A DNA stretch of 64,000 nt from Rhizoctonia solani (lineage: Eukaryota; Basidiomycota; Agaricomycetes; Cantharellales; Ceratobasidiaceae), in the NCBI RefSeq assembly GCF_016906535.1, contig NC_057377.1, positions 868,001 through 932,000 of the forward strand, written 5' to 3'. Below are positions 23,228 to 36,063 of the stretch, one piece after another. The first letter of the stretch is position 1; each line of letters opens with the position of its first letter. Made by a program: the position numbers and the translations under genes. The notes under the pieces were generated by a model, which worked only from the letters and a program-made list of their open reading frames with translations, was not told where the DNA came from and searched no databases.

Positions 23228-26116
23228 GGCAGTAGATGTCGGTCGTTAGTGGGATTGCTTGGTGGACACAAAGGCAAGTGTAACTTGGGAGGGATGAGCT
23301 TGACAGGCCGCCGGCGGGTGCGATTATATACCTATCCCGACGGTATGAGTACTGATGGGCATTGTTCCGGACTAGAAGCCGCATTAGTGATAGAGTGATG
23401 GTATAACCGGACCCCACGCAAAGCACAGCACAAAGACGAGTCAATGCACATCAACTGGATTTGACCCAATATTGTTAGCCGAGAACTGGAAATTGGCTAA
23501 GGCTTAGTTACGAGTCATTCGGGATTAGCAAGCCATTCGGTATACGCCGATCCTGGAAAGATGCGCTGCCACGCCAGACTCGCAAATCCATCCGACATAT
23601 GTCGGGATTGAATCCCGTGCGAAATGGTGGCGAGCGATTTGGGTCGCACTGCCCGGGCGGTCGCGGAAGTCAGATACCGGTACGCTGCAAATATCGGCCT
23701 AAGTTCGTAATCCACAGATAGTGTGCTATTGCAGCGTGAGACCAATCACCGCAGTCTCCACATGGATGTTGGAAGCGAATGATGGTTCATCAGTTAAGGA
23801 CAAAGCGCTATAAGCCTCTTGAATCCATTCGATCCATTGGCAGTTTCAGGCTTGTGGCCAAACGAAATCGTTTGTCAGGAAGCAAGGCTGTGTGTCGCAA
23901 CATCAAGTCGCACAGAGGAATAACCACAGTTAGGAAATAAATGGGCGCCTATTTAGGCTGTGCAGTTCAACTGCCCCCACCATGTTATTCTACGTCGAGT
24001 TCTGGGCCCACAATGAGTTCATTATTCCCACTGTGGTAAGTGGCGTAGAGATCAAGAACAACTTGATGAACAACGAAAACTCTCCGGCACCAAGTGTTAT
24101 CCGGCCAAGTATCCGATGATTATCTAATCTCTGCGCCCGCTATGGCCGTACGCAACTATTGCACTATAGGCAAACCCTTCATCGTCCTTTTCCTTTACCA
24201 GACAGACACTGTCCTCACGTTTTAGCACCGATCACGATCGAGTATATTATAGAGTAATATATATGTGGCATAGTAGCAATACAGTCCAGAATTGTCGATT
24301 CATCGTCAGGACCCGAGCATCAAATGCCGGCTATCCAGACGCCAGGCGCCATCTTTGAATCAAAGTTGCATCTTTGCATCATGCTGTTGCGCGCAAGCCA
24401 TATCACATCAATCATTACTTGTTCATGGCCTAGCGCAGCGCTATATCCCGAGCGAAATACACTTTAACCATCGGGTTTTCACTCCTCCGTTAGTTGAGTA
24501 ATTCAATGAACCATATGAGTAGAAAAAACCTACGTTAAAGCCGCCTGACAGGCTTATATTCACGTCATCTTGACTCGAGATTACTATTGTGGCGATGTAG
24601 GTGACTTGATTGGCGCCATATCTGTGCACAGAATATCAAAATTTAGATTTGTGCATAAGGGTGCTATCCTCGGTCCCGGAGGGCCTACGATCTTTACCAA
24701 CTCCACGATATGAGGTTAGGCGCTACCGGGTAGACGGCCCCGAAACTCGGATCTGGATGAACAATCTTACCGTGACACAAGGATCATCTCAAGGTGTCGA
24801 GGGGTCACTGATTCATCGACCATCAAATCAACGGCTGTGTATATCCGGGTCGGGAATGACAGTATTATGATCGAGGATCGTGGTGAAGCATCTGCCACGT
24901 ACACGTATACTTCTGATCTAGCCATACCAGTGGTTTACTACGAAACAAAAGCCGAGTATGTGTGTCCTCTATTCTCGAGAAGTAGTACAATCGAGTGCCC
25001 GCAGGCGATGAGGCTAATCGTGAGTGCCGCAAAACACTGACGTACGTAACTGGTTACGGACACTCGGCCACCAGCGCCGACCCCGGATAATATTAGCATA
25101 CACTACTCTACTGCTCCGACCGCCTCGGCAGTGAACCACCACCACATGATATCTCCATTGTCCATTTCTCACTCTCACAAGCCCCTTGGTAGCTTCCCGG
25201 CGTAGAACGACTTCGATCAGTAGACCAACTTGGATTAGTGGTGAAAATATTCGGGTAGTAATCACCGCAGACCCCGATGGCCGCATAAGCACCAATAATT
25301 TAGGGGAAAATTAATGATATACGATACTAATTCCGTTATATTCGGACGCATATTTAAGGATATGGGCTCGTGTTGTTTCTGTTGTGAAACTGATAGGAGG
25401 CTTTGCGAGATTTTGATCCACCATCGTAAGTACCGTCGACGTGATCGAGGTCTTTATTTGATCTAAATGTACATCATTTGACATACACTCGTGGCGCAGA
25501 CAGAGTCTACACCGAGGGAAATATTTGTGCTGAATCTCCAGTGGACCAGTAGGTTTGATGACACATCTTCGCGCGGACATTTATTAAGGTGATGTTTTTG
25601 TAATGATCGATCTGTCATGGCGTTATTCTAGTTCTTTCCCAGTGATTGACTATGCCCTAGTTAAGTATTATAGCCCAACGAACTTTGTCTTTGATAATAC
25701 TCAAATAATGCCAAAGCTGACAAACACCCCCTGGTGGCCAGATTAATCATAGGTCCAAAAGAGAGCTAATAAAGGCAGAACACACGAAGCTGTGTGTACC
25801 AGGGTAACCAACACAGCCAATCTCGAACTTGTTCAATCGCCGGGATGCCCAGAAGCACACGCGACGCGCGAAAATATCAAAAATACAATGCGTTTGCAGA
25901 ATATTAGTCTTGGTGCTGTTTTAGGTTGGGTGCCCAATGGTTTACCGTAGTCTATCTAAGGAAGACCCCCAAGACTTCTATCACACTCTGCTTCAAAGGT
26001 GGGAAATACCTTTGCGTGAGTTCCAAGGCTTGGATTGGTTGTATGCCGTGGGTATCCGAACTCATCCAGGGAGATATAATCGTCGGTGTATTTCTAAGCT
26101 TTAGTAGAAGGACCAA
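23228..26116. other. 2.9-kb stretch with no clear gene
   Basis: No complete gene is visible. One plus-strand patch at about 24720-24960 has overlapping open frames that read like coding sequence (for example AVYIRVGNDSIMIEDRGEAS, followed by TYTYTSDLAIPVVYYETKAE). I know no family for it and see no start or consistent splice pattern. The rest is AT-rich and ends at the left inverted repeat of the transposon. Confidence 0.4.
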
Positions 26117-26316
26117 CTCAACAAAAACCCGATTGGCTGGAATGTGCGCAGTAGCGCACTATGGCGCAGCGTAGGTTCGGCGAGCCTCAGTAGCGCCATA
26201 GGGCTCTCGGAAGCGCCTTATGGCGCTACCACGTGCTACCTAGAGCCAGACCGACGCGCCCCCTCCCCCCGGGGAATCTTCTGTACATAAAAAAGATATA
26301 ATTACAAACGAATAAG
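26117..26316 (+). repeat. Left terminal inverted repeat of the transposon
   Basis: This 200-bp repeat is the reverse complement of 38296-38495 with four mismatches. It contains an inner hairpin (TAGCGCCATA at 26191-26200 against TATGGCGCTA at 26219-26228), a likely transposase-binding structure. Similarity continues weakly inward (ACCGAT). Confidence 0.9.
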
Positions 26317-26577
26317 ATTACCGATGATGATTTAGTGCGTTTGTGTGCGAAGAGCCAGTGATCGAGACGGTTGGAAGGTTTATTGAAGCCCAAAAGTGCG
26401 AGCAGTTTTGTCAGCACGCTCGTAGTCGAGTTGATGTTCAGGCTAATCTTGCAAAAACAATCGATTAGCAAGTAAAGATATAATTATTAAGACTAAGAAG
26501 AGGCACAATCGATAAGCCCAGCCGTACACAAAATTAGGAAAATGTTTGGGGGGGGGGACAGAAACTTTTTACGCGGA

Positions 26578-29500
26578 CTATTGGGAGCGGACCTGTCGAG
26601 ATGCCGAGGGGTCCCAACGTTGAGACGTAACGGATGAGTCGGATGAGTCTTCCTGGGATTCTCTCTCCCCCGCTAGTCTTGGAAACCTGCTGCGTTGAAG
26701 ATTTGCAAGAAGTCGATCTTGGAGGCGCGGCCGGTGACGCCTCCAATACTGAATGTACTGGTAGAAGTGATGATTGTAGTAATGATTAAGCCAAAAGTTC
26801 CCGCGAGTATCGAGAAGATCAACGTAGCGATTAAGCTCCAGTTGATTCTCGATCGTATGGAATTTAGGGACGAGGTGCGTGGCGAAGACTATGTCGGTAA
26901 CTGGAATAACAAGGGTTTGACGAAGACCCTTCGAATCGAAATCGGGCCGGGTCGAGTAAAGCTTTGTGAAAGGAGATGCAGAAACGTCGAACGACTCAAA
27001 AAGCTCAAGGTATGCCAATTCACCACTATAATAGAAGCGTAGGTGCGCAGGGAGTGTGAATAAGGCACGTACTCGTCCTGCACGATATCCTAGATGTAGG
27101 CCTTAATGCTAAAGTAGTAAAGCGTGCATCATAGGGAGAGCTTACGGTGAATCCCGTGTTTTTCATTTGTGTCTGAAAAAGAACCTGTTGTCGTGGGCTC
27201 AGTTGGTTAGAGATATACATAAAATAGGCAAGCGAATGTAGAGAAATGTGGGTGTTAAGAAATGATACTTACGCAGGCGGTTGGGCTTTTCCACGTACAA
27301 CGCAACATCCCAGACACCAGCCCGACGAACCCGTCCACTAGGACTAACCTCAGGTGCACTTGCACGTACTACGTCTCGCTTAACGGGATCGAAAGGGGCA
27401 AACGAGGGGGGAGAATGGAATAGATAAATTTTGTGCCAGACATTCACGTAGTTGTTTTGGGAAACAAAGCTGTCGTGTCTAGGGACTCCCAATCGGCGTG
27501 TAAGGAAATCGCGTACGTCAGAAATGACATTCGAAGCCTTGTATTTGTCAATTAAGTCCTGGAAGGTTTGCTTCTCCTTGGTCGCCTGCTTGGCCATGTA
27601 TCGTAACGGACGTGGGTAAACAATTTGTTCAAGCTTGTCCTCCCCGTTCGTGTTGTCATTGCCTTGTCCGCAGGTTTTTTCCACGCCCAAGGACGTCGTA
27701 GAGCCAAAACGCGCGCTCTGAGTCCCAAACGCATGCTCGGCTAGTGCCTCAACCTGTTCCAGCTCAGTTCGTCTCTTATCGTATTCGCTCCCATCTGGAC
27801 TCTCGCCTTCACCCTGATCCATTCCTAGGTATTGCTCCAGGTATCTTCGGTGCATCCTTATCGCGTCCTGACGTTGAATATATATGACCATCTGCTCCAG
27901 TGGCTTCACTTTGTTCGATGCGCGCCACGGAACTTTGGCGTACTCAATATGTAGGTGTTCTGGAGCCTCTGTATTGTAGCCGTCTGGCGTACCCAGTTCG
28001 CGAATTGACCGTACCCAGTGTCGTAGCATGTGCAACTTGGGAATCTGGTTAAAACGCCTTTCGGACTTATAGAACCCTTTAAGGACAAGCAACTCCTTAA
28101 GTTCATGGAAGGTTTTCAGGTCGTCCTCCATCGCCCCGAGGTCCCATTCCGTTAAACTCAACGCGTGCAATCGATATATGAAGTTGACAAGAACTCGAAT
28201 CATTTCCCCTAGCTCCGGGGGATTCAGACCGCCGATTACAGCAGGTAAGAATTGAGCAAGTAGCTGTTTGCTCTGTCGCCCCGTCCATTGACTGACCGGT
28301 GTGATCCCTTTAGCGAAATGCGTCAACCCCTCTGCCTGTGGCATAGCCAATAGCCAATTGTCAAGCACGTGTGTGCCAATGATGTGCTTCATCCACCGGA
28401 CAATATGGGACTTGAAGACACCTTGATAGGCTTGGTGAAGGAGGTCGGGGGTAAAACAAGCTGAAAGATTAAGGCCAGGGATATCCCCCCACCATGGCCA
28501 GGTGGGTTTTAACCCAAGGAGTTTCAGGCGAGTAATATTTTGATCCATCATGTATTTCCGTATTGCATCTAATGTCTCCTCTCTATTGCGTAGGTCGGAT
28601 TCTTCATCAAGCAATCCTTGCTCTGAATTCAAGGTTTTGCATATTGGACAGCCCCCCTCCGATGTGCACCCCTGTAGATTTTGTTTGGGCCAATCTGCTG
28701 TGTAGGCCGCTATGCGTGGAAATATTTGACGCAGATGACCGTCTGGACACCACATCTCAACACCTTCCTCCAAAGCCTCACGTAGTGGCTGGAACATCTT
28801 CTCCATTGCTCGGTGAACCAACTCCATCTTGAGCTGTCACCTCTCGTCGTTGTCGGCAATATCTTCAAACGATTCAATGGGGAGATAGCCTAGGAGATAC
28901 ATCCCATGCTTACTGGGTTTGCGTTGCCAGGCTTTATCTAGGTTCCCGAACAAGACATACACTGGGTAAACCTTTTGCCCCCCACATATCATTGAGACTG
29001 TTGTCTGATCGGTTGCCACAATCATCCCCAGTACCGTAGCATTTTGCTTTCCCTCTCGGACAAGATTTTCCTGAAACCGGCAAGTTATTTAATATAATTA
29101 TGATTTACTACAAATGTGCTTACCGTCTGATTCCAATACCAGTCTGAAGAATACATTTTGCCATAGACACGTTCAGTCTTCTTGGCCAAGGTATAGATCC
29201 GGCATGGTTTGTACTGTATGTGGTTCTTGAATGATGCGTCCAAAAGGAATTCCTGGGTTATACTAATTATGTCTCGTAGCACCATATAATGTTGCCTTAA
29301 ACCTCGACCATCAAATACATTGATCTTGTCCAAATGAAAATCCGGGCCGTGTGCTAACTTATCAACATTGGAGAGCATGGAATCACAATCCGGCCAAGGA
29401 GTTTGATTCTTATACTAATTAATTGGTAAGCCTTTGCTTGTATATTCAGTAGAAATTAAAACTTACCATCCTACTTTTTAGATGTCAATCCTTTGCAGCA

Positions 29501-30141
29501 TTAGTCATTCCAGACGTCATCAATAACTCCGTGACCTCAAAATGTTCAAGTTTTGCCATTGGTCCACAGGATTTCATGTATGATTCCAAATCTTGCGGAG
29601 GTACGTGCTTGTTTGACACTGGCGCTCCAACCAACGGTTTGGGAAACTGTTCAAGGTATACTCCATTGAAACTCTTTAGACAATCTGACAAACAGTAATT
29701 AGATTGGTTTGATACACGGGACCTGTGCGCGTCCGTGTCATCTTCTGCCACAGCCAATAGAGTGGGAAGGAATGGGGGAAAGCTCTCTACAGCTTTGTCT
29801 GGGCCGCCTTTGTCAGGTATCTCCTCGACTGTTACCCGTCGCCGTTTGCTAATGCCTCCCACTCTGTCTTTCCTTTGCAACGTCTTGCTGGACCCCGGTG
29901 TCGTGCCACCTTGCGCCGCCGGGCACGCATCCTCATCTGACGGCGCGTGTAATCCTTGCCCCTCTACCGCGTTCTGCTGACTATAAATTGAAGGCAAGCT
30001 AGTTCCATTGTGGTCTGGCTGGGCATCAACTTGGTGCAAGAGAGTACTCGGAGGCAAAGGATTGGATGAAGTGGCAAAAAGGGCGTTCACCAACAACGCA
30101 GCACCAAATCTAGGATTGAGAGGCATATTCAGACAAGGCAT
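26578..30141 (-). pseudogene. Plavaka-type transposase gene with two in-frame TGA codons
   Basis: Exons, complement of 29467-30141, 29124-29408, 27273-29070, 27146-27172 and 26578-27077, join in phase to 1094 codons. Diagnostic blocks are IVATDQTTVSMICGGQK with YPVYVLFGN and KPSKHGMYLLGYLP, then TSEGGCPICKT, DLLHQAYQGVFKSHIVRWMK, FAKGITPVSQWTGRQSKQLL, LHMLRHWVRSIRELGTPDGY and NTEAPEHLHIEYAKVPWRAS, ending with RALFTLPAHLRFYYSGELAY and NHHFYQY. These define the DDE core and flanks of Plavaka transposases. TGA codons at 29485-29487 (after NAAKD) and 28837-28839 (after NDER) interrupt otherwise continuous coding. Both could derive from CGA by C-to-T change. The N-terminus may lack an upstream exon, since no zinc-finger head was found. 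Confidence 0.85.
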
Positions 30142-31877
30142 AGCAACACAAAACTAAGTTTCTCTTGCAACAAGATAGCACGGTTTACACAGGTGAGGGA
30201 GTCAAACAAAAGCTCAATTGCAAAGCTAACTACTTAGGTGCTATCCTGATTATTGTTTACCTGGCCGCTCTCCGCACTCGGACAACCATTACATTACATC
30301 AATGTCCCCAGTGGAAGTTGAATCCTTTTGGTCTAACGTCAAACACCTCCTTCGTTGCTCTGATCCCAGAGCATTGGTTTGCAAAGGTAAGTACATCTCC
30401 ATATCCTGCAATAACCAATGATTGGTCTTTCTTGTTCTACCTTCAGCCTCAAATTTGATTGGTGGATATATTCAGGTTTTTAGTGCAATACCTCACGTTG
30501 GCGATCCAATTTTAAACGGATCAAATCTTATTTAAGATGATCACCGTGCTCCACTCTAAGTGGATCTTTCAATTGACAAGTGAGTCCTTTTTATTGCCGT
30601 TGATGAACATTCTATTGGCAATCAATATCCGACGCCAAATTTATCTCCCAATTTTTGACTTATACAATTCTTAGAATGTGGCACTCAGAAAGCCCAAGAT
30701 GCCCCTCCATTGTCACAAGTTTTTCCTCTTCTGCGTTTGCTCCACCAATTTTCACTAGTTTTTGAAAATATGCTTCAAATTAATATGTTTTCTCCCGTTA
30801 TACTTTTTGTGGGATCTTATGGGTGATTGGTTTGCCTCTTAACTTTATCTTACAGCCTTTGTAACTTTCAAAGGCTGTCACTTAGCACAGCAATTTGCTT
30901 GTTGAGCAACATCAATCACACGATCCAGACCGTCTGTTACCCACGGCAAATACCTTGCCTTTTTCATCTTTGTCGTCTCTGTCTATCCTAGCTCCAGCTG
31001 AAGTCATCCTTCCGTTGCATACAAGGTATTGGTCTTGATTCAACAACCTTGGTTCAAGTGAGTCATCTTAGTTTCATGTATATTGCATCTAACGGAAGGC
31101 TTGCGTGTTTCTCCTTTCACGTAACAGGCAGCCTTTTTTGGGTTGTTTTGAAACAATACACATATGGTTACTATTCTTATTAGTACCAAACCCGCGCAAG
31201 TTAGGTATCTACTGACAAACGGTAAGTCCAACTTTGCTTGTAATTAACCTAATATGCATATAATCTACCTTGGTTGTAGGCACGACAATACTGTCAAACC
31301 TTTTCTTCTTTGAATCAGTCTTTGTTGCTTTGGATTCATTACTAATATGTACGTTTCTCCCGTGCGCAGCTTGGTCAACTTGCTCCACTATCCTTGCTTT
31401 TTTGCAACACCAACTTTGTCTTTATTGTTGTCAAACCAAGTATCCGGTAATTGTTTTCATTCTGCTTTTTCATTTTACTTTACCATTTGTGGTATGTATT
31501 TTGCTCTGTTCCGACCTCTCTTTGTTATATCTGAACACCGCATCTTGCAAAGCAATTCTTGCCTTCACTTCTAGATTTAGATCTATTAGCCTCCTTTTGG
31601 TAAGTCATTCATTTGCACCACAATCTACCATATATATTGCCACTTCCGTTTTGTTATATAATCAGTGAACAGATACAAACAAACAACTTACTTGTTGGCC
31701 TACATGGTTATTGGTCTTTGAGCTGACTTGAAAATTTTAGCAGAGATTAGTTGCTGCTTAGCTGAGCACCTCCTACCTCGTCTATATATACTGGGCCTTC
31801 AGCAATGGTGAGCCTCCCATTCATTAATTGTTTTGCACCAATTGTCCACTGCTTATATATCATTTTATCAATTTCTT
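30142..31877. other. T-rich divergent region inside the transposon
   Basis: This 1.7-kb stretch separates the 5' ends of the transposase and cargo genes and probably holds both promoters. It is pyrimidine-rich on the plus strand, with several GTAAGT-like donors and polypyrimidine-AG acceptors. Small leader exons are possible: 30302-30388 could encode about 28 residues starting MSPVEVESFW and ending at a GTAAGT donor. No gene can be supported. Confidence 0.4.
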
Positions 31878-34800
31878 ATGCCCCCTAGAACTTGTTCTGC
31901 GTTGCGCTCCGCTCACCAACTTGTTGAAGCACATCCGGTCAACTTGCACGCCAACTCTGATGCCGAAACCGTAAGTACAGCACGTAATGTTATGAATATG
32001 TAAAATAACATTGCGTACAGTACTTAGGATACCAAAAACCTTACCGGGCTTTATGATTACCCCCCGGACAATCCCCGATCCCAAGAGTACGTTAGCGGAC
32101 GTTGCAGGTTGATCTCTGCCAACTTGCAACACAGTAAGTCACCCTCCTCAGTTTGTTGTTTTCATCTTTTTGATTATGAGCAAGTAGCAGAAACTATACA
32201 ATACAGTGCGCGCAGATGTCTCCAGTCAAACAAAACCCGCGCAAGGAGCCAAGCAACACGAGCGTGAGTTGCAGAACCCGCTCAAGGTTGACAAATCAGC
32301 TGTGGGCGCTACTTGCGCTCCAGATCTTGCCACAGAGGCCAGTTGTCTGATCCGGCGGGGCCAATGCAATCCAGCCAGCGACGCGGGCGTCCAAGAGCGG
32401 CCCGCCCTATCTTGCCCTCCTCCAAACCTGGTAGTACCAACGCCGAGTCCAAAGAACCTATCCAAACGCAACAACCCGGGGCCTCAAGATCGGGTAGGCA
32501 ACGTGGGAGGTCCAGCAGTATCTGGCCAATCTTTGTGCCATCAAGTTCCCCAGAAGTTGAGCCTGAACGGACGTCTTGGGGACAAAGTGCGTACAGACTA
32601 CGCATATATTTACCTGTACTGACATGCTCACAGGCCAGCCGCAACCTGCTTGCACCCTTGAGACCCTCAACCACAAAGGGCTCCTCCGCTATGCGCAGGA
32701 GGAGTTCAACATCAACGGGAGCGGGTGGAACACCCAGACAATTATCCGCCACCTCCGACTTGCCCAGGCACAACAGGCGCTTCAGATGGGATCTTTGTGG
32801 CGCCTGTCTTTGGTAAGTACTGATTTTATTTTTGCTTGTTTTATTTACTAATCTAATTCCAATAGATTGACATGTTCCCTGCGCGCCCCATCAAAGTAGG
32901 CGGAGGCTGGACCCAGAACATCATTCATAGGCTCCCTGTGTCTTTGTCCAACCGGAAGCGCACCTCCAATCAACTAGACCCGGCGGAATCTAGTAAGCAA
33001 CAGCGGTTATCCATACCCGCAGAAGATACCGCTAATGAAATGGAGGAACACTCACCAGCTACCGGAAACAACGTCTGGTTGCGCATCGCCGCTGAACGCA
33101 TTGTTCAGGCATGCGGTACCTTGGCTAGCAAGATTGCTTGGTCTACTCGGCCACCTCAACGGGGCATTGTTGCACCTCCCCCGTCCCGCCAGTCCACTCC
33201 TTCCACCATTATTGAGGTTGCCTTGCCACGCCTTCCTTCTCCCAAGCGCGTCACAGACCTACCCAGCTCTCCATTGGTCGTTGAAGTATCACCGGAAGAT
33301 TTACTTCCTGCATCCGAGATATCCGTCCGTGGCCCCGCTCACACTTCCATTCAACAAATCCCATTCAGCCGCTGTCCAACCAGACCTCCAAGGACTTATG
33401 CTTGCACCCAAAGATCCCACCTCCCCTTGCCCACTACAACCTCCCAAGCCGCTGGTAGACGCATTACCAAGACCGGCTCCGAGAACAATATTAGTGGTAC
33501 CAGCAATCATAATGAGGATTTAGGCTCAACAGAAGAGCCTCCTAACCCAACAGAGCCAGGGTCCGAGTCTCGGGCCCCCACAGCATGCCAGCACGGCCGG
33601 AACAAGAGCCTTTGCCCTGCGGATTTGAACACCCGCAAGGACCCAAGTAACGCACTGCAACAACGGTTGTATTGTTGTCCCATTATTGCTGCCCCCACCA
33701 CACCTCTTGTAACTCGTACCCAACTCCGTCCGCCTCCTAAAAAGAACATCACAACTCATGGCCAGCGCGCCGGCGGCTCTCAGCGCCTGGATCCTGTGTC
33801 TGCAGCGCAGGCCAATATGTTGAAGTTCAATAAGGCGGTTGCCCAAGGCAAAGCGCCGTCTTTAATTGAAAGTGTCAGGCGCAAGAGTCAAGGAGCAACT
33901 CAATGTGGGTCACCAACATCCCGGCCTCCTGACGGTTTGCTTGAAGATAATGAAGAAGACTTAGCACAAGCCAAAGCCTGTGCTAAATCAAGGAATCTGG
34001 TGAGTTTTTTTTTGGTATTCTAAGACTTTATGATACATATTAACAACTTAGATTGAACATTTGCTTCCCCGTTCCTGTTGTTGCGTTTATAAACAAAAGC
34101 CTCTTGCAAGAGACTTTTTGGGATTGGAGAGACAGGTGTTGATCATGGCCAAGGTCCATCTCTTTGGGTACTCACTAGTACAGGGAATTTATCAGACCCA
34201 AGCCACCTTCTTCCAATGGGCATCCGCCGTGCATCACGCAACATGGCAGATGGAACTACCGGATTGACCCTACAAGAGACCTCCCAACGCTATTTTTGAA
34301 ATTGTAAGACCATTCTTATTCTTGATTGTGCATGTTAACTAACTAGCTTTATTCCACAGATGTTATGTATCACACAATTTTGCATTCACAGCTCACCATC
34401 CACAATAATCTGTATATATCTGACTTTCTGATTTAATGGCCATTTGACTCCTATTTTCCATTATTCCTGTCATTACTCTATGTAACGCTCATATTGACTG
34501 TATGTGTCACATATCGTTCAATAGAGCTCCTTCCACTCGTTCTAACGCTGCCTGTCACGTGCTCATACGATAAGATCTCATGGAGATATTAGCTTCACAA
34601 GATTCTATCTATGTGGCTCAAGTACCTTACTAATCATTATATTTGTATCTTTACATCTAGCTCATCACATGACTAGCTCTAACTTGGGAAATGAACCTTA
34701 TTCCTAGCTTAGTTGAGTCATACCTCTCATGAGATTACTAAGGTTCTCCTTATCTAGTAATTTCTAGTGGCACTGCAAATCCTGCTTATGAGTCATTCTG

Positions 34801-36063
34801 CTTGCCACCAGAATGACTCACACTAATGACTCACTCTAAGTGCTCATTGGCTGCCAAGCATTTTTTGATAGACTGAGTCATGTATTTAGATGTTTCTATT
34901 TTTAACTAATTGCAGTTCAACCCAAGAGCAGTCACATTCCATCCTAGTCATATCTGTGCCTTCCCACCCTTCACTCTTACCACTCACTGTTACTGTTGAC
35001 TGTCACTCTTGGGTTTGGGCTTGCCCCCCTCAATTGTGTGATATATTGTGCCTCAAGATTTCAAATAACTTAAACTTGTATAAGTGGATCTCCCAAGTAC
35101 CCATAGTGTGGAAAGGTTGTAGACCTGATACAGAGTTCTTAGGTTAAGTGAACAGAAGGCAATCATCCTTAAAGAAGGATATATACTAAGTAACCAGTTA
35201 GTTCCTGCAACTAGGAGTGAAACTTACATAACTATCTCTGCCAAAGGGAACCTGAGCCAGTACTCTTGCTCTTACAGAAATACTTACTAAGACACTTTAC
35301 ACTGAGAAAAGATATATCTGTAGTTGATTGTATTCAAGATAGCTAGACCCAGAGAACCCTAAAGAAGCTACTTCTTTACTTAGCTTGGAAATTGGGAAAT
35401 CTTCCAACACAGACTCTGCTCAGCACCAGAGTCTCAACCTCTTTTCCCCCAATTTACAACAACAGATGGTGAACAACATTGCTACTCTGCGAGGAAAAAC
35501 AAAAGAACGCCTACGCAAATTTGTTGAAAGCGTTTGCGGTTTTGAACAAAGCCTCACAAACCAAAATATAATCCGGAAGAATCTTGGAATTTTTAACAAG
35601 ATCTATCCAAATACATTTCATTGCAAGGTAAGTACAACCTATTCTTATGCGCATACACTTTAATAAAATTGCTCCTAGAACTGGGATTCTTGCAAAGGAG
35701 ATTACAAAAACCCCAATATTGGGTGCTGCGTTGCCCTTGCATTTTTCCATAGCCCTGGGTTGGTTGGGGTGATGTATCCTGATTATTTTCAGGAAATGCT
35801 GATCACTATTGTTGCTTTTGCTCTTGCAATTGTAAGTCATCCAGCTTTCACTTTGGTAATACAGACCCACTTATCTTTTTACATTGAAGTGGCTTTACTG
35901 CATCAAAGAATGGGAGAACGGCTGGCGCCAGAATGGCGACCTAGGGATGGCTGCAATGCGGGAGAAATACAAAGCCCAGCTGGCTGGACTAAAAGAGCTA
36001 CGCAAGGTTGCTCCTAGACGTTTGAGGCAACTTCAAATGGAGTGGCGGGACTACGTTGCATGA
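31878..36063 (+). pseudogene. Transposon cargo gene, DUF6532-like, with a TGA and an LTR insertion
   Basis: Exons 31878-31970, 32028-32133, 32207-32590, 32634-32812, 32866-33999, 34052-34303, 35466-35627, 35679-35831 and 35890-36063 join in phase to 879 codons. The first 500 or so residues are Pro/Ser/Arg-rich, with a compact patch around TLETLNHKGLLRYAQEEFN. The last 200 resemble the DUF6532 domain of many basidiomycete proteins: AKVHLFGYSLVQGIYQTQAT, then MVNNIATLRGKTKERLRKFV, NPNIGCCVALAFFHSPGLVG, MYPDYFQEMLITIVAFALAI and WLYCIKEWENG. A TGA at 34265-34267 (after MELPD) breaks the frame. The intron before exon 7 is swollen by a solo LTR whose target duplication copies the acceptor. DUF6532 has no known function, and the match is from memory, so moderately certain. 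Confidence 0.6.
34361..35461. mobile_element. Solo LTR (1101 bp) with 5-bp target duplication
   Basis: The segment begins TGTTATG and ends TTACAACA, giving the TG...CA ends and TGTT/AACA inverted tips of retrovirus-like LTRs. It is flanked by perfect ACAGA repeats at 34356-34360 and 35462-35466. No internal retroelement genes are present, so it is a solo LTR left by recombination. Removing it with one ACAGA copy restores a normal 57-nt intron and an uninterrupted exon in the host gene, which proves it is an insertion. Its family and orientation are unknown. Confidence 0.88.

Noticed and set aside
26157..26161. CACTA motif as the transposon end
   Set aside because: The two inverted repeats stay identical for a further 40 bp outside this motif, so the element ends beyond it.
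28837..29487. TGA readthrough or recoding in the transposase
   Set aside because: Other genes in the window (GH51, arrestin-like, GCP4, GNAT A) use TGA as their normal stop, and fungi are not known to insert selenocysteine; decay is simpler.
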